Shown: positions 47,367 to 57,208 of the stretch, one piece after another
How the letters are laid out: every line of letters begins with the position of its first letter
Position numbering within the stretch: the stretch's first letter is position 1
The notes under the pieces: generated by a model
Told to the model about the DNA's origin: nothing
The model's input: the letters and a program-made list of their open reading frames with translations, nothing else
The model's database searches: none
Source of the DNA: Thioalkalivibrio nitratireducens DSM 14787
Lineage (GTDB): Bacteria > Pseudomonadota > Gammaproteobacteria > Ectothiorhodospirales > Ectothiorhodospiraceae
Length of the DNA stretch: 64,000 nt
Direction: 5' to 3'
Assembly (NCBI RefSeq): GCF_000321415.2
Contig: NC_019902.2
Location: 186,001-250,000, forward strand
Made by a program: the position numbers and the translations under genes

Positions 47367-50300
47367 ATGACAGACAAGCAACCGATTCAACAGGCCCTGA
47401 CCGAGCGCATCCTGATCCTGGATGGCGCAATGGGCACGATGATCCAGGAGTACCGTCTCGAGGAGGCGGATTACCGCGGCGAGCGTTTTGCCGACTGGAA
47501 CAGCGACCTGAAGGGCAACAATGACCTGTTGGTGCTGACCCGGCCGGACGTGATCGAGGCGATCCACAACGAGTACCTCGAGGCCGGCGCGGACATCATC
47601 GAGACCAATACCTTCAACGGTACCCGCATCGCGATGGCCGACTACGCGATGGAGAACCTGGTGCCGGAGCTGAACCGCGAGGCCGCGCGGCTCGCGCGCC
47701 GGGCCGCCGACGCCTGGACTGCGAAGACGCCGGAGAAACCGCGCTTCGTCGCTGGCGTGCTCGGCCCGACCAACCGCACCGCCAGCATCTCCCCGGACGT
47801 CAACGACCCGGGCTATCGCAACGTTGATTTCGACACGCTGGTCGCGAACTACCGCGAGTCCGCCGCGGCGCTGGTCGAGGGCGGCGCCGACCTGCTGCTG
47901 ATCGAGACCGTGTTCGATACGCTGAATGCGAAGGCCGCGGTGTTCGCGGTGGAAACGCTGTTCGACGAGACCGGGCAGCGGGTGCCGGTGATGATCTCCG
48001 GCACGATTACCGATGCCTCCGGGCGCACGCTCTCCGGCCAGACCACCGAGGCATTCTGGAACAGCCTGCGCCATGCCCGGCCGCTGTCGATCGGCCTGAA
48101 CTGCGCGCTGGGGCCGAAGGAATTGCGTGCCTATGTCGAGGAATTGTCGCGGATCGCGGACACTCACGTCTCGGCACATCCCAATGCAGGTCTTCCGAAC
48201 GAATTCGGCGATTACGACGAGACACCGGAGCAGATGGCGGTCGAGATCGGCGAATGGGCCGCCTCGGGTTTCCTGAATATTATCGGGGGCTGCTGTGGGA
48301 CCACGCCGGATCACATCCGTGCCATCGCCGGGGCGGTGCAGCAACATCCCCCGCGCCCGATCCCGGAGATCGCCCCGGCCTGCCGGCTGTCCGGCCTGGA
48401 ACCGCTGAACATCACCGAGGATTCGCTGTTCGTGAACGTCGGCGAGCGCACCAACGTGACCGGCAGCAAGCGCTTTGCCCGGCTGATCCGTGACGAGGAC
48501 TACGAGACCGCACTCGAGGTCGCGAAGGACCAGGTCGAGAACGGCGCCCAGGTCATCGACATCAACATGGACGAGGGAATGCTGGACTCGCAGGCCGCGA
48601 TGCAGCGTTTCCTGAACCTGATCGCCGGCGAGCCCGACATCGCTCGGGTGCCGATCATGATCGACTCGTCCAAGTGGGAGATCCTCGAGGCGGGTCTGAA
48701 ATGCATCCAGGGCAGGGGCATCGTGAACTCGATCTCGCTGAAGGAGGGCGAGGCGAACTTCCTCGAGCAGGCGCAGCTGGTACGCCGCTACGGCGCAGCG
48801 GTGATCGTGATGGCCTTCGACGAGCAGGGCCAAGCGGATACCGAACAGCGCAAGGTCGAGATCTGCGGGCGCGCCTACCGGATCCTCACCGAGCAGGTCG
48901 GCTTTCCGGCCGAGGACATCATCTTCGACCCGAACATCTTCGCGATCGCGACCGGGATTGAGGAGCACGACAACTACGGCGTCGACTTCATCGAGGCGAC
49001 GCGTGCGATCAAGCAGCGGCTGCCGCACGCGCTGGTCTCCGGCGGGGTGTCGAACGTCTCGTTCTCGTTCCGTGGCAACGAGCCGGTGCGCGAGGCGATT
49101 CACGCGGTATTCCTGTACCACGCGATCCGCGCCGGCATGGACATGGGCATCGTCAACGCCGGGCAGCTCGCGGTCTACGACGAGATCGAACCGGAACTGA
49201 AGGAGGCGGTCGAGGACGTGGTGCTGAACCGCCGTTCCGACGCCACCGAGCGGCTGCTGGATCTGGCCGAGCGCTACCGCGGCACCGGCGGGGCGGAGAA
49301 GAAGGAGGACCTCGAATGGCGGAGCTGGCCGGTTGCCAAGCGTCTGGAACATTCGCTGGTCAAGGGCATCGACAGCTTCGTGGTCGAGGACACCGAGGAG
49401 GCGCGCCTGGCCGCCGAGCGCCCGATCCACGTGATCGAAGGCCCGCTGATGGACGGCATGAACGTCGTCGGCGATCTGTTCGGCGAGGGCAAGATGTTCC
49501 TGCCGCAGGTGGTCAAGTCGGCACGGGTGATGAAAAAGGCGGTCGCCCACCTGATCCCGTTCATCGAGGCCGAGAAGGCCGGCTGCGGCGAGAACAACGG
49601 CCGCATCCTGATGGCGACGGTCAAGGGTGACGTGCACGACATCGGCAAGAACATCGTCGGCGTCGTGCTCCAGTGCAACAACTTCGAGGTGATCGACCTC
49701 GGCGTGATGGTGCCGGCGCAGAAAATCCTCGAAACCGCGCGCGAGAACAACGTCGACGTGATCGGGCTCTCCGGCCTGATCACGCCGTCGCTCGAAGAAA
49801 TGGCCCACGTCGCCGCCGAGATGCAGCGGCAGGGCTTCGAGACCCCGCTGCTGATCGGCGGTGCGACCACCTCGCGCGCGCACACCGCGGTGAAGATCGA
49901 GCCCAACTATGGGGCCGGCCCGGTGGTTTGGGTGAAGGACGCGTCACGCGCGGTGGGTGTCGCCCAGAGCCTGATCAGCCCGGAGCTCAAGGGTGACTAT
50001 GCCGAGAAGACCCGGGCCGAATACGCGGAACTGCGCGAGAGCCTCGCCGGGCGCAAGCAGCGCATCCACTGGCTCGGCCTCGAGCAGGCGCGCGCGAACC
50101 GGCCGCAGATCGACTGGGAGTCGTACCAACCCGTCCGGCCGCAGGCGCTGGATCCGGATTTCCCACTGCCGCAGGGCGTTTCCCGGCTGCAGCCCCATGG
50201 GCCGGATTCGGTATTGCTGCGTTTCGACGATTACGACGTCCGCGAGGTCGCGCGCTTCATCGACTGGACCCCGTTCTTCCACGCCTGGCAGCTGCATGCC

Positions 50301-51140
50301 GCCTACCCGCGCATCCTCGACGACGAGGTGGTCGGTGCCGAGGCACGCAAGCTGTTCGACGACGGGCAGAAGATGCTTGAACGGATGATCGACGAGGGCT
50401 GGGTGCGACTGCGCGGCGTGGTCGGGCTGTTCCCGGCCAACAGCGTCGAGTCCGACGACATCGAGGTTTACCGCAACGCAGGACGCAGTGACGTGCTGAT
50501 GCGCCTGCACCACCTGCGCCAGCAGGTGCAGAAACGCCGCGGCGCCCCCAGCCATTCGTTGGCCGACTTTGTTGCGCCGAAGGAGACGGGCGTGCCCGAC
50601 TGGATGGGCGCGTTCGCGGTCAGCGCCGGCGGTGACGTCGACGCACGCGCGAAGGCGTTCGAGGACGCCCATGACGACTACCACGCGATCCTGGTGAAGA
50701 GTCTGGCCGACCGCCTTGCGGAGGCTTTCGCCGAAGCGATGCACCAGCGCGTTCGGCGCGACTTCTGGGGCTACGCCCCGGAAGAAAGCCTCGACAACGA
50801 CGATCTGATCCAGGAGCGATATACCGGTATCCGCCCGGCTCCGGGGTATCCGGCCTGCCCCGAGCACACGGAGAAGGGCCTGCTCTGGGAGCTGATCGAT
50901 CCGGTCGAGAACGCGGGCATGACGCTGACCGAGAGCTACGCGATGCTGCCGGTTTCGGCCGTCTCCGGCTGGTACTTCGCGCATCCCGATTCGCGCTACT
51001 TCGGCCTGGGCAAGATCAACCGCGACCAGGTCGAGGACTACGCCCGCCGCAAGGACTGGAGCGTCGGCGAGGCCGAGCGCTGGCTGGCGCCGAATCTCGG
51101 CTACGACCCGGCGGAGCGGAAACTATCCGAGTCCGCCTGA
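47367..51140 (+). CDS. metH: Cobalamin-dependent methionine synthase MetH
   Basis: Transfers a methyl group from methyltetrahydrofolate to homocysteine through cobalamin. About 1257 residues with all four modules: the homocysteine domain (about 1-330, zinc cysteines in LNCALG and [10 protein letters not shown]), the pterin domain (about 355-620), the cobalamin domain with cobalt ligand H757 in DVHDIGKN, and a C-terminal SAM-dependent reactivation domain (about 900-1257, with [12 protein letters not shown]). ATG 47367 is preferred to GTG 47361. It complements metK and the betaine genes in the methyl cycle. Confidence 0.97.
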   Translation: MTDKQPIQQALTERILILDGAMGTMIQEYRLEEADYRGERFADWNSDLKGNNDLLVLTRPDVIEAIHNEYLEAGADIIETNTFNGTRIAMADYAMENLVPELNREAARLARRAADAWTAKTPEKPRFVAGVLGPTNRTASISPDVNDPGYRNVDFDTLVANYRESAAALVEGGADLLLIETVFDTLNAKAAVFAVETLFDETGQRVPVMISGTITDASGRTLSGQTTEAFWNSLRHARPLSIGLNCALGPKELRAYVEELSRIADTHVSAHPNAGLPNEFGDYDETPEQMAVEIGEWAASGFLNIIGGCCGTTPDHIRAIAGAVQQHPPRPIPEIAPACRLSGLEPLNITEDSLFVNVGERTNVTGSKRFARLIRDEDYETALEVAKDQVENGAQVIDINMDEGMLDSQAAMQRFLNLIAGEPDIARVPIMIDSSKWEILEAGLKCIQGRGIVNSISLKEGEANFLEQAQLVRRYGAAVIVMAFDEQGQADTEQRKVEICGRAYRILTEQVGFPAEDIIFDPNIFAIATGIEEHDNYGVDFIEATRAIKQRLPHALVSGGVSNVSFSFRGNEPVREAIHAVFLYHAIRAGMDMGIVNAGQLAVYDEIEPELKEAVEDVVLNRRSDATERLLDLAERYRGTGGAEKKEDLEWRSWPVAKRLEHSLVKGIDSFVVEDTEEARLAAERPIHVIEGPLMDGMNVVGDLFGEGKMFLPQVVKSARVMKKAVAHLIPFIEAEKAGCGENNGRILMATVKGDVHDIGKNIVGVVLQCNNFEVIDLGVMVPAQKILETARENNVDVIGLSGLITPSLEEMAHVAAEMQRQGFETPLLIGGATTSRAHTAVKIEPNYGAGPVVWVKDASRAVGVAQSLISPELKGDYAEKTRAEYAELRESLAGRKQRIHWLGLEQARANRPQIDWESYQPVRPQALDPDFPLPQGVSRLQPHGPDSVLLRFDDYDVREVARFIDWTPFFHAWQLHAAYPRILDDEVVGAEARKLFDDGQKMLERMIDEGWVRLRGVVGLFPANSVESDDIEVYRNAGRSDVLMRLHHLRQQVQKRRGAPSHSLADFVAPKETGVPDWMGAFAVSAGGDVDARAKAFEDAHDDYHAILVKSLADRLAEAFAEAMHQRVRRDFWGYAPEESLDNDDLIQERYTGIRPAPGYPACPEHTEKGLLWELIDPVENAGMTLTESYAMLPVSAVSGWYFAHPDSRYFGLGKINRDQVEDYARRKDWSVGEAERWLAPNLGYDPAERKLSESA

Positions 51141-51155
51141 GCCATGGTCCTCTTT

Positions 51156-51245
51156 CCCGTCCGCGGGAGAAGGGCGAGGGCGAAGGTGAAGGCACTCGGG
51201 CGGCGCCGTCCGTCCCTCCTTCCCCGCAAGCGGGGGAAGGGGGCT
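51156..51245. repeat. GC-rich hairpin cluster after metH
   Basis: Two hairpins, TTTCCCGTCCGCGGGAGAA (about 51156) and CCTTCCCC-GCAAGC-GGGGGAAGG (51218-51240), resemble the CTCTCCCGC palindrome after ccoG. They may terminate metH transcription or belong to a small dispersed repeat family. Confidence 0.4.
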
Positions 51246-51399
51246 TCCCATTCAAGCGAAGTGGGCGATGTTGCCCCACGCTACTGGCTCCGCGGCGCTT
51301 CGCTCGCGGCCGCGCATCGGCGGCGGGTTCCGGCAATCGATACCGCTTTGGCCGCGGCTTCTGGCAAACTGTGGTTCTTGGAATTTCAGGGGGATTGCC

Positions 51400-51873
51400 A
51401 TGACGAATCAGAACGAGCCTGCCTACGACTCCCATCCGGCGATGTTCCGGAACCACCCGCTCGGTTACCTGGTCACCTGGGTGCTGATCATCGCGCCGGT
51501 GGTGCTCCTGTTGCTGTTCCGCAAGCCGATCGCCGAGATGGGGGATTTTCCGCCGGCGATGCTGCTCGCTGCGACCGGCCTCGGGATCGTGGTTCTGATG
51601 TACTGGTTCGTGAAAACGCGGGCGACCCGGCTGCGCATCAACGGTGACCAGGTGCATCTCGAGGAGGGGCTGCTCAGCAAGCATCACGTCGACCTGCACG
51701 TCGGGCAGGTCCGGGCGGTGCGGGTATACCAGGGATTCCTGGACCGGATCTTCCGGGTCGGGCGGATCGAGGTCTTCACCACCGGCGATTCAGCCGAGTT
51801 CACCGTGGGGGGCATGCCCAACCCGAACCGCGTGCGCGACCATGTGCGCAATCGCCGGGAGTCCGCCGAGTGA
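51400..51873 (+). CDS. Membrane protein with bacterial PH (DUF304-like) domain
   Basis: 157 residues. Two membrane helices (about 24-45 and 53-72) are followed by a small beta domain with TRLRINGDQVHLEEGLLSKHHVDLHVGQVRAVRVYQG, the pattern of bPH_2 domains. AGGGGG is well placed before ATG 51400. Its stop overlaps the start of the next membrane-protein gene, so the two are coupled. Role unknown. Confidence 0.82.
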   Translation: MTNQNEPAYDSHPAMFRNHPLGYLVTWVLIIAPVVLLLLFRKPIAEMGDFPPAMLLAATGLGIVVLMYWFVKTRATRLRINGDQVHLEEGLLSKHHVDLHVGQVRAVRVYQGFLDRIFRVGRIEVFTTGDSAEFTVGGMPNPNRVRDHVRNRRESAE

Positions 51874-52193
51874 GCAGCAGCGATCTGCGCGACAGCCGGT
51901 TGGCGCTGCGGATCCTGCTCGGCTTTTCGGCGCTGGTCGCGCTGCTGGTCGCGCTGGTCGTGCTGGCTGCGGCCGTCACCCTGCCGGGGCTGTCCGAGTG
52001 GGTGGCCGTGACCTTCGACAGCGGCATCGGGCTGAAGAACGCGGCGATCATCGCCGCGGTGATCGCGGTGACGGTGATGATCGTGTTCGCGCTGGCCGCG
52101 GGCGAGGGGATCATCGGCGAGATCCAGTTCATGATCCCCGGATTCTTCCTGTTCTTCGTCTTCTTCTGGCTGATGATCGCCTGGGTGTTCTGA
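51870..52193 (+). CDS. Small membrane protein coupled to the PH-domain protein
   Basis: 107 residues with three membrane helices (about 15-38, 58-77 and 86-106) and GEGIIGEIQFMIPGFF between the last two. GTG at 51870 overlaps the previous stop (GTGA). No family is recognised. Tight coupling suggests that it forms a complex with the PH-domain protein. Confidence 0.75.
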   Translation: MSSSDLRDSRLALRILLGFSALVALLVALVVLAAAVTLPGLSEWVAVTFDSGIGLKNAAIIAAVIAVTVMIVFALAAGEGIIGEIQFMIPGFFLFFVFFWLMIAWVF

Positions 52194-52517
52194 TCGGGCT
52201 TGGTGCCCAGGCCCGGTACTTCCCGGGGTGATGCGCGTGCGGGCCGGCGACGCCGCTCGCGAACGCGGGAGCGGGGTGCACAGGCAGTGCGGACCGGGCG
52301 AACGCGCGGCCTTCAGGCTTCATAGCTCTGCACCACTCGATCGAAGAGCCGGGCGCTGGCGTTGGCACCGTGGCGGGCGATCGCCGCAGCTTCGCGCCGC
52401 AGAGCGTCTCGTTGGACCCCTCTACCTGAAAGCGGGTGGATGCGTGCCGGAGGTTGCCGGGATCCCGGGCGCGGGCCAAAATCCGGAACCGCCCACGCCG
52501 ACCGGGAGCCCGTGCCC
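52194..52517. other. 324-bp gap with a minus-strand coding remnant
   Basis: On the minus strand, 52313-52414 reads like the last 33 codons of a real gene (QRDALRREAAAIARHGANAS, ending RVVQSYEA and stop) with good codon use, but no start or upstream part is found. The rest of the gap shows nothing. Confidence 0.3.
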
Positions 52518-54065
52518 ATGACCGACAGCCACGACTCGGGCGTTACGCCCCACCACCTCACCCTTCGGCAGACCCGGCTGGACGATTATCCCGACATCTG
52601 CGAGATCATGGAGCGCGTGTACCCCGACTTGGACGGGGCGTGGAGCCTCGATCAGTTCACCTCGCAGGTTACGCGCTTTCCCGAGGGCCAGATCTGCATC
52701 GAGGACAACGGCAAGGTCGTTGCGGCCGCCATCAGCCTGATCGTCGAATACCGCCGTTTCGGCGACCAGCACAGCTACTGGCAGATCACCGGGAACGGCT
52801 TTTTGACCACCCACGATCCCGACGGCGACACGCTCTACGGTGTCGACATCTTCGTGCACCCGGATTACCGCGGCCTGCGCCTGGGCCGGCGCCTGTACGA
52901 CGCCCGCAAGGAACTGTGCGAGAAGTTGAACCTGCGCGCGATCGTCGCAGGCGGACGCATCCCGGGGTACGCGAAATACGCGGATCACCTGACGCCGCAG
53001 CAGTACGTGGAGAAGGTGAAGAACCACGAGATCACCGATCCGATCCTAACCTTCCAGCTCGCGAACGATTTCCACGTCCGCCGAATCATCACCGACTACC
53101 TGCCGGCCGACGACAAGTCCGGGGCTTACGCGACGCTGATCGAGTGGCTGAACATCTACTACGAGGAAGAGGAGAAGGTGATCGGCGGCAGCCGCTCCGA
53201 CGTTCGGGTGGGCGTGGTGCAATGGCAGATGCGCCCGACCGCCACGCTGGATGAGCTCTTCCTCCAGATGGAATATTTCGTCGATGCCGTGTCCGGGTAT
53301 CGGGCCGACGCGGTGCTCTTCCCCGAGTTCTTCAACGGGCCATTGATGGGACAGTTCAACCAGGAGAACACCGCCGAGGCGGTGCGCAGTCTGGCCGAGT
53401 TCACCGAGGCGATCCGCGAGGAAATGGTGCGCCTGGCGCTTGCGTACAATATCAACATCGTCGCCGGCACGATGCCCGAGTACCACGATGGTGTGCTGCG
53501 CAACGTCTCATACCTGTGCCGGCGCGACGGTACCTGGGATCACCAGTACAAGATCCACGTGACTCCCGACGAGATCAGCTTCTGGGGCCTGCAAGGCGGC
53601 GACGACGTAAAGGTCTTCGATACCGACTTCGGCAAGATCGGCATCCTGATCTGCTACGACGTGGAGTTTCCCGAACTGCCAAGGCTGATGGCCGAGCAGG
53701 GCCTGCAGATCCTGTTCGTGCCGTTCTGGACCGACACCAAGAACGCCTACCTTCGCGTGCGCCGCTGTGCCCAGGCGCGGGCGATCGAGAACGAGTGCTA
53801 CGTGGTGATCTCGGGAAGCGTCGGCAACCTGCCGAAGGTCGAGAACATGGACATGCAGTACTCGCAGGCCGCGGTATTCACCCCTTCAGACTTCGCGTTT
53901 CCGCACGACGCGGTGGCGGCCGAGGCGACCCCGAACACCGAGATGACGCTGATCGTCGACCTCGATCTCGACAACCTGAAGGAGTTGCGCAACCACGGCT
54001 CGGTGCAGAACCTGCGCGACCGGCGGCGCGATCTCTACGATGTCGTGTGGAAGGGGAGGCGCTGA
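52518..54065 (+). CDS. Fused GNAT acetyltransferase and nitrilase-family amidohydrolase
   Basis: 515 residues. Residues about 15-205 are a GNAT domain with the acetyl-CoA loop in DIFVHPDYRGLRLGRRLYDAR. Residues about 230-515 are a carbon-nitrogen hydrolase with the triad E270 (FPEFFNG), K345 (YKIHVTPDE) and C379 (LICYDVEFPE). Such fusions are known as a conserved family, but their reaction is not established. The start at 52518 (MTDSHDSG) is the first before the GNAT domain. Single gene; a 22-codon ORF overlaps its stop. Confidence 0.92.
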   Translation: MTDSHDSGVTPHHLTLRQTRLDDYPDICEIMERVYPDLDGAWSLDQFTSQVTRFPEGQICIEDNGKVVAAAISLIVEYRRFGDQHSYWQITGNGFLTTHDPDGDTLYGVDIFVHPDYRGLRLGRRLYDARKELCEKLNLRAIVAGGRIPGYAKYADHLTPQQYVEKVKNHEITDPILTFQLANDFHVRRIITDYLPADDKSGAYATLIEWLNIYYEEEEKVIGGSRSDVRVGVVQWQMRPTATLDELFLQMEYFVDAVSGYRADAVLFPEFFNGPLMGQFNQENTAEAVRSLAEFTEAIREEMVRLALAYNINIVAGTMPEYHDGVLRNVSYLCRRDGTWDHQYKIHVTPDEISFWGLQGGDDVKVFDTDFGKIGILICYDVEFPELPRLMAEQGLQILFVPFWTDTKNAYLRVRRCAQARAIENECYVVISGSVGNLPKVENMDMQYSQAAVFTPSDFAFPHDAVAAEATPNTEMTLIVDLDLDNLKELRNHGSVQNLRDRRRDLYDVVWKGRR

Positions 54066-54437
54066 TGGCCACGCAGCGATTGAAAATCCGTAATCGTCCT
54101 GCCGGCCACACCCCGACCATGGCAGACGCGTAGACCCGATGTGATCTAACTCGGGGCGGAAGAGGCGCAAGGCCGTCATCCGCCGTGCCCGCGCCGGGGT
54201 TGCCCAGGCCCCCGCAGCGGCGCCAACTCTGTCTGGCGGATGACGCTGCGCTCGTCGGCCCTACAGGTCTCCCCAATCGGGACCAGCCGATCCCGTCGCG
54301 TTAGCCGGCCTGACGGATCTGTAATACCGCCAAAGCGGTCTGCGGCGACAGGTGCGGTCACCGGGTTGCCTGTCCGACACGTTCCAGCGTCGCTGCGCTT
54401 GTCCGTTCACAGCCTTCGGCCTTCGCGGCGAAAACAA
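54066..54437. other. 372-bp gap without a recognisable gene
   Basis: A 22-codon ORF (54065-54133, MATQRLKIRNRP...) overlaps the nitrilase stop by one base; nothing else coding is visible. CGGATGACG-type strings recur at 54170 and 54237 in inverted orientation. No terminator with a T-run was found. Confidence 0.35.
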
Positions 54438-55238
54438 TCAGACCCGGTCGTTGAGGTAGGCGATCAGCCAGTTCCACGAGTCACGGTCGGCGCGCGCGTT
54501 GTAGCCCACCGGCATATCGAACTGCTCGGCAATCGCGTCGGCTCCGGGGTTGGTGAAACTGTGCGTCGCGCCGGCGAAGTCGATGAACGTGTAGTCGACG
54601 CCGGCGGTCGCCATTTCCTCGCGGAACGCGGCGATCTGTTCCGCCGGAACCAGCGGGTCGTCGACGCCGTTGAACACCAGGATGTCGGCCTTCACGCTGT
54701 CCGGCCTGGCGGGGTGCTCGGTGGCGAGCGCGCCATGGAAGCTCGCGACCATCGCGAGGTCGGCGCCGCTTCGGGCCGCCTCCAGCACCACACTGCCGCC
54801 GAAGCAGTAGCCGATCGCAGCGAGCGGTTCGCCGCCGGTCAACCCATGTTCCCGCAGCAGCGCCTCGGCGGCCTGGAACCGGCCCAGCATCGTGTCGCGG
54901 TTGCTGCGCACCGCAGTCGAGAACTCACGCGCTTCGCTCGGGTGCTCGGCGAGTTTGCCGGTTCCGTACATGTCCAGCGCGAAACCGACGTAGCCCGCCT
55001 CCGCGAGCATTTCCACGCGCCTGCGCGCGTGCGTGTCGTGCCCCCACCATTCGTGGACGACGATCACGCCGGGGCGCGGGCCCTCGCGCGATGCGTCATG
55101 GGCAAGATAGCCGGTCAGTTCGACTCCGGCGTGTTCGTAGGTGATTTCTTCGACATGGATCTCCGCCGCGGTCTGGGCGAAGGCGGTATTAATGGTCAGC
55201 AGCAGGGCAAACGCGACAACGACGATCATCCGGCGCAT
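54438..55238 (-). CDS. Dienelactone hydrolase family protein, exported
   Basis: 266 residues with a signal peptide (about 1-22) and an alpha/beta hydrolase fold. The catalytic cysteine is in GYCFGG, the aspartate in GVDDPLVP and the histidine in GATHSFTNP, so the triad is complete. HEWWGHDTHARRR gives the typical oxyanion region. Periplasmic location is inferred from the signal. Substrate unknown. It is divergent from a second dienelactone-hydrolase-fold protein 446 bases away that has lost its catalytic residues. Confidence 0.9.
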   Translation of the reverse strand: MRRMIVVVAFALLLTINTAFAQTAAEIHVEEITYEHAGVELTGYLAHDASREGPRPGVIVVHEWWGHDTHARRRVEMLAEAGYVGFALDMYGTGKLAEHPSEAREFSTAVRSNRDTMLGRFQAAEALLREHGLTGGEPLAAIGYCFGGSVVLEAARSGADLAMVASFHGALATEHPARPDSVKADILVFNGVDDPLVPAEQIAAFREEMATAGVDYTFIDFAGATHSFTNPGADAIAEQFDMPVGYNARADRDSWNWLIAYLNDRV

Positions 55239-55404
55239 GGGGGCTCCTCGTTCGGTGGGTCAGGAGTGGGTGGCGGCCCGGGGCCCGGTCCGGTCGCGTC
55301 ACTCTGGCGGTCGAGAATATCCGGCGCTTCGATCCCGTGCAATCGCACCTATTCGCACCGTCGCCGTGGAATGCGGACAGCTGGCTGGAAGTCTACTTTC
55401 TTAC
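55239..55404. other. First part of a 446-bp divergent gap
   Basis: The gap 55239-55684 separates the two dienelactone-hydrolase-fold genes. This part shows no gene or clear promoter. Repeat copy 3 (55405-55518) fills the middle, and 55519-55684 is again featureless apart from the ribosome site AAAGGAG just before 55685. Confidence 0.35.
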
Positions 55405-55518
55405 GGGAAAAGACGGCCGCGGTTGAACACGGAAAGAACGGACGGACGCGGAAAAGAGGTTCAACCCGTTTCCTCTTCCGTGCTTTCCGTGGCTCGCCTT
55501 TTCGTCTTGCAGGGTGGC
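55405..55518. repeat. Dispersed CACGGAA palindromic repeat, copy 3 (inverted relative to copy 2)
   Basis: Read on the minus strand it begins GCCACCCTGCAAG and continues into a stretch of which 27 bases are identical to copy 2. AACACGGAAAG and CTTTCCGTG give the internal pairing. It lies between divergent genes. Confidence 0.72.
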
Positions 55519-55684
55519 CGCTGGCCATGAAGGTCAGCCCGTCGTTCCCTGTCAGCGCTTTCGCGATCCGGAAGCATTCAGGAGCCGGACGAATGGCCCC
55601 AGTTGCGCCACGCGGTGTACCCTCCCGATGGGTCGTTATCCGGAGTCGTGCAGCAGCGCACCACCAATGAAAGGAGTGCAGGCT

Positions 55685-56539
55685 ATGGCGTACCGACTGA
55701 CCGTGCTCATGTTTTTGCTGTTCGTGGCCGACCCTGCCGCCGCCGATGACCGCCACGAGTGGCTGGATCCGGCCTGGTGGTCCGAGGGGCAACTGCCGGT
55801 TCCTCCGAACCACAAGGTCACGTCGACCACCGAGACGCTGATCACGGACGAGGCCGATATTCCGATCTTCATCGCTCGCCCGGAAACGGAGGGTGAATTC
55901 CCCGGGGTGTTGTTCGTGCATGGCCGCCGCGGAGTGGACCCGCTGATAGAAGGGCACGTGCAACGTCTGGCGGCCCGCGGTTTCGTGGTCTACGCGCCCG
56001 ATCTCTATGTCGGGCGCTTCGTCGAGGCCATGCCGATCGAGCACGACTACGCACTCGAGGCCGATCTTAACGACGTGCTCGACCACGTGCTCGCCACGGG
56101 GACGCATTCCGGGGATCGCGTTTGCGTGTACTCGCATACCCGGGGCGGGTACAAGAGTCTGAAACTGGCCGTGACCCTCGATCGCCAGTCCGATGCGCTG
56201 GCCTGCTACGTCAGCTATTACCCGCACATGCAGGATCCGAATGCCCCGGAACCCATGCAGGTGTACCGCTATGCGGGCGAGGCGGACCGGCTGACCCTGC
56301 CGGCGCTGATTTTCGTCGGCGAGCATGAACAGTACCAACGCAAGCGGGGGATCGACATGGCCGTGGGCAGCATGCAGGGCAGGGGACTGCCGGTGCAGCT
56401 GGTGACCTATCCAGGGGTGGGCCGGGGGTTCGATTTTCGGGAACCCCCGGTGCGGACCTTTGCCGACGATCTCGCCACCCGTGACGCGTTGATGCGGGCC
56501 ACGGCGTTCATGAACCGGCAGCTGCGGGCCGGACACTGA
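55685..56539 (+). CDS. Dienelactone-hydrolase-fold protein lacking catalytic residues (probable pseudoenzyme)
   Basis: 284 residues: a signal peptide (about 1-20), then the alpha/beta hydrolase fold with GVLFVHGRRGVDPLIEGH and APDLYVGR. The nucleophile elbow reads YSHTRGG where the active family has GYCFGG, so Thr replaces Cys. The acid region reads GEHEQY and the histidine position reads GVGRGFDF, where GxGHGF is usual. All three catalytic positions are altered while the fold is kept. AAAGGAG before ATG 55685 fixes the start. It may be a binding protein. Confidence 0.82.
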   Translation: MAYRLTVLMFLLFVADPAAADDRHEWLDPAWWSEGQLPVPPNHKVTSTTETLITDEADIPIFIARPETEGEFPGVLFVHGRRGVDPLIEGHVQRLAARGFVVYAPDLYVGRFVEAMPIEHDYALEADLNDVLDHVLATGTHSGDRVCVYSHTRGGYKSLKLAVTLDRQSDALACYVSYYPHMQDPNAPEPMQVYRYAGEADRLTLPALIFVGEHEQYQRKRGIDMAVGSMQGRGLPVQLVTYPGVGRGFDFREPPVRTFADDLATRDALMRATAFMNRQLRAGH

Positions 56540-56593
56540 TCTCGCGCAGGCGCGCTGATGGCGTCCACAACGCGGATGCTGCACGGACGTTCA

Positions 56594-56610
56594 CCCGCCC
56601 ATCGGGCGGG
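56594..56610. terminator. 7-bp-stem hairpin
   Basis: CCCGCCC-ATC-GGGCGGG lies 54 bases after the pseudoenzyme stop and 34 bases before the Slp gene. There is no T-run, so function is uncertain. Confidence 0.3.
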
Positions 56611-56644
56611 GAACGCCGCCGTCGCCGCAAGGGTCTTATTAAAC

Positions 56645-57208
56645 ATGGACAGGTTGCGCCGATACGCCGGGTCCGTTCTGCCGGTTCTGTGCTGTGCTGC
56701 ATGGCTGCTGGCGTCGTGCGCGACCGTGCCCGAAGCGCTCGAGCCAGTGCCTGAAGCCCAGCCGGGCATCGCCGAAGTCCGGTCTAACCCCGACGCCTGG
56801 GTCGGTACCGAAGTGGTCTGGGGCGGTGTAATTGCCCAGGTTTCGAACGAACCCGATGGCACGCGTTTCGAGATCGTCGCCCGGCCGCTGGCGCGCGAAC
56901 AGCGCCCGCTGGCTGGCGATCGCAGCGAGGGCCGGTTCCACGTGTTTTTCGCCGACTTCCTCGATCCACAGGTTTACGCGCCGATGCGCGAGATGACCGT
57001 ACGCGGCCGGGTCACCGGTGTCCGCTCCGGCAGCGTTGGCGAGTACCCGTATCGCTTTCCCGAAGTCGCCGCGGCATCGGTCCACCTCTGGCCCGTGCCG
57101 GAACCGGCCGTGATCTACCGGGATCCCTACTGGGATCCGTTCTGGGATCCCTGGCGTCCCTACTACCGGTATCCCTGGGCACCCCGGCGATGGGGGCCGT
57201 GGCCATGA
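56645..57208 (+). CDS. Slp family outer-membrane lipoprotein
   Basis: 187 residues with a lipoprotein signal (lipobox LLASCAT near residues 21-27) and the Slp domain: the WGGVIAQVSN strand, then GRFHVFFADFLDPQVYAPMREMTVRGRVTG. The C-terminal 30 residues are unusual: RDPYWDPFWDPWRP and following, a run of tyrosine, tryptophan and proline with DP[YFW]W repeats. Slp proteins in enterics are starvation- and acid-induced. The stop overlaps the start of a second Slp gene. Confidence 0.9.
   Translation: MDRLRRYAGSVLPVLCCAAWLLASCATVPEALEPVPEAQPGIAEVRSNPDAWVGTEVVWGGVIAQVSNEPDGTRFEIVARPLAREQRPLAGDRSEGRFHVFFADFLDPQVYAPMREMTVRGRVTGVRSGSVGEYPYRFPEVAAASVHLWPVPEPAVIYRDPYWDPFWDPWRPYYRYPWAPRRWGPWP

Noticed and set aside
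47223-49883. 886-codon minus-strand frame
   Set aside because: Antisense shadow of metH; no motif, no ribosome site.
54065-54133. 22-codon ORF overlapping the GNAT-nitrilase stop
   Set aside because: The TGATG overlap is attractive, but the peptide is very short, without hydrophobic or other features, and no homologue is known to me.
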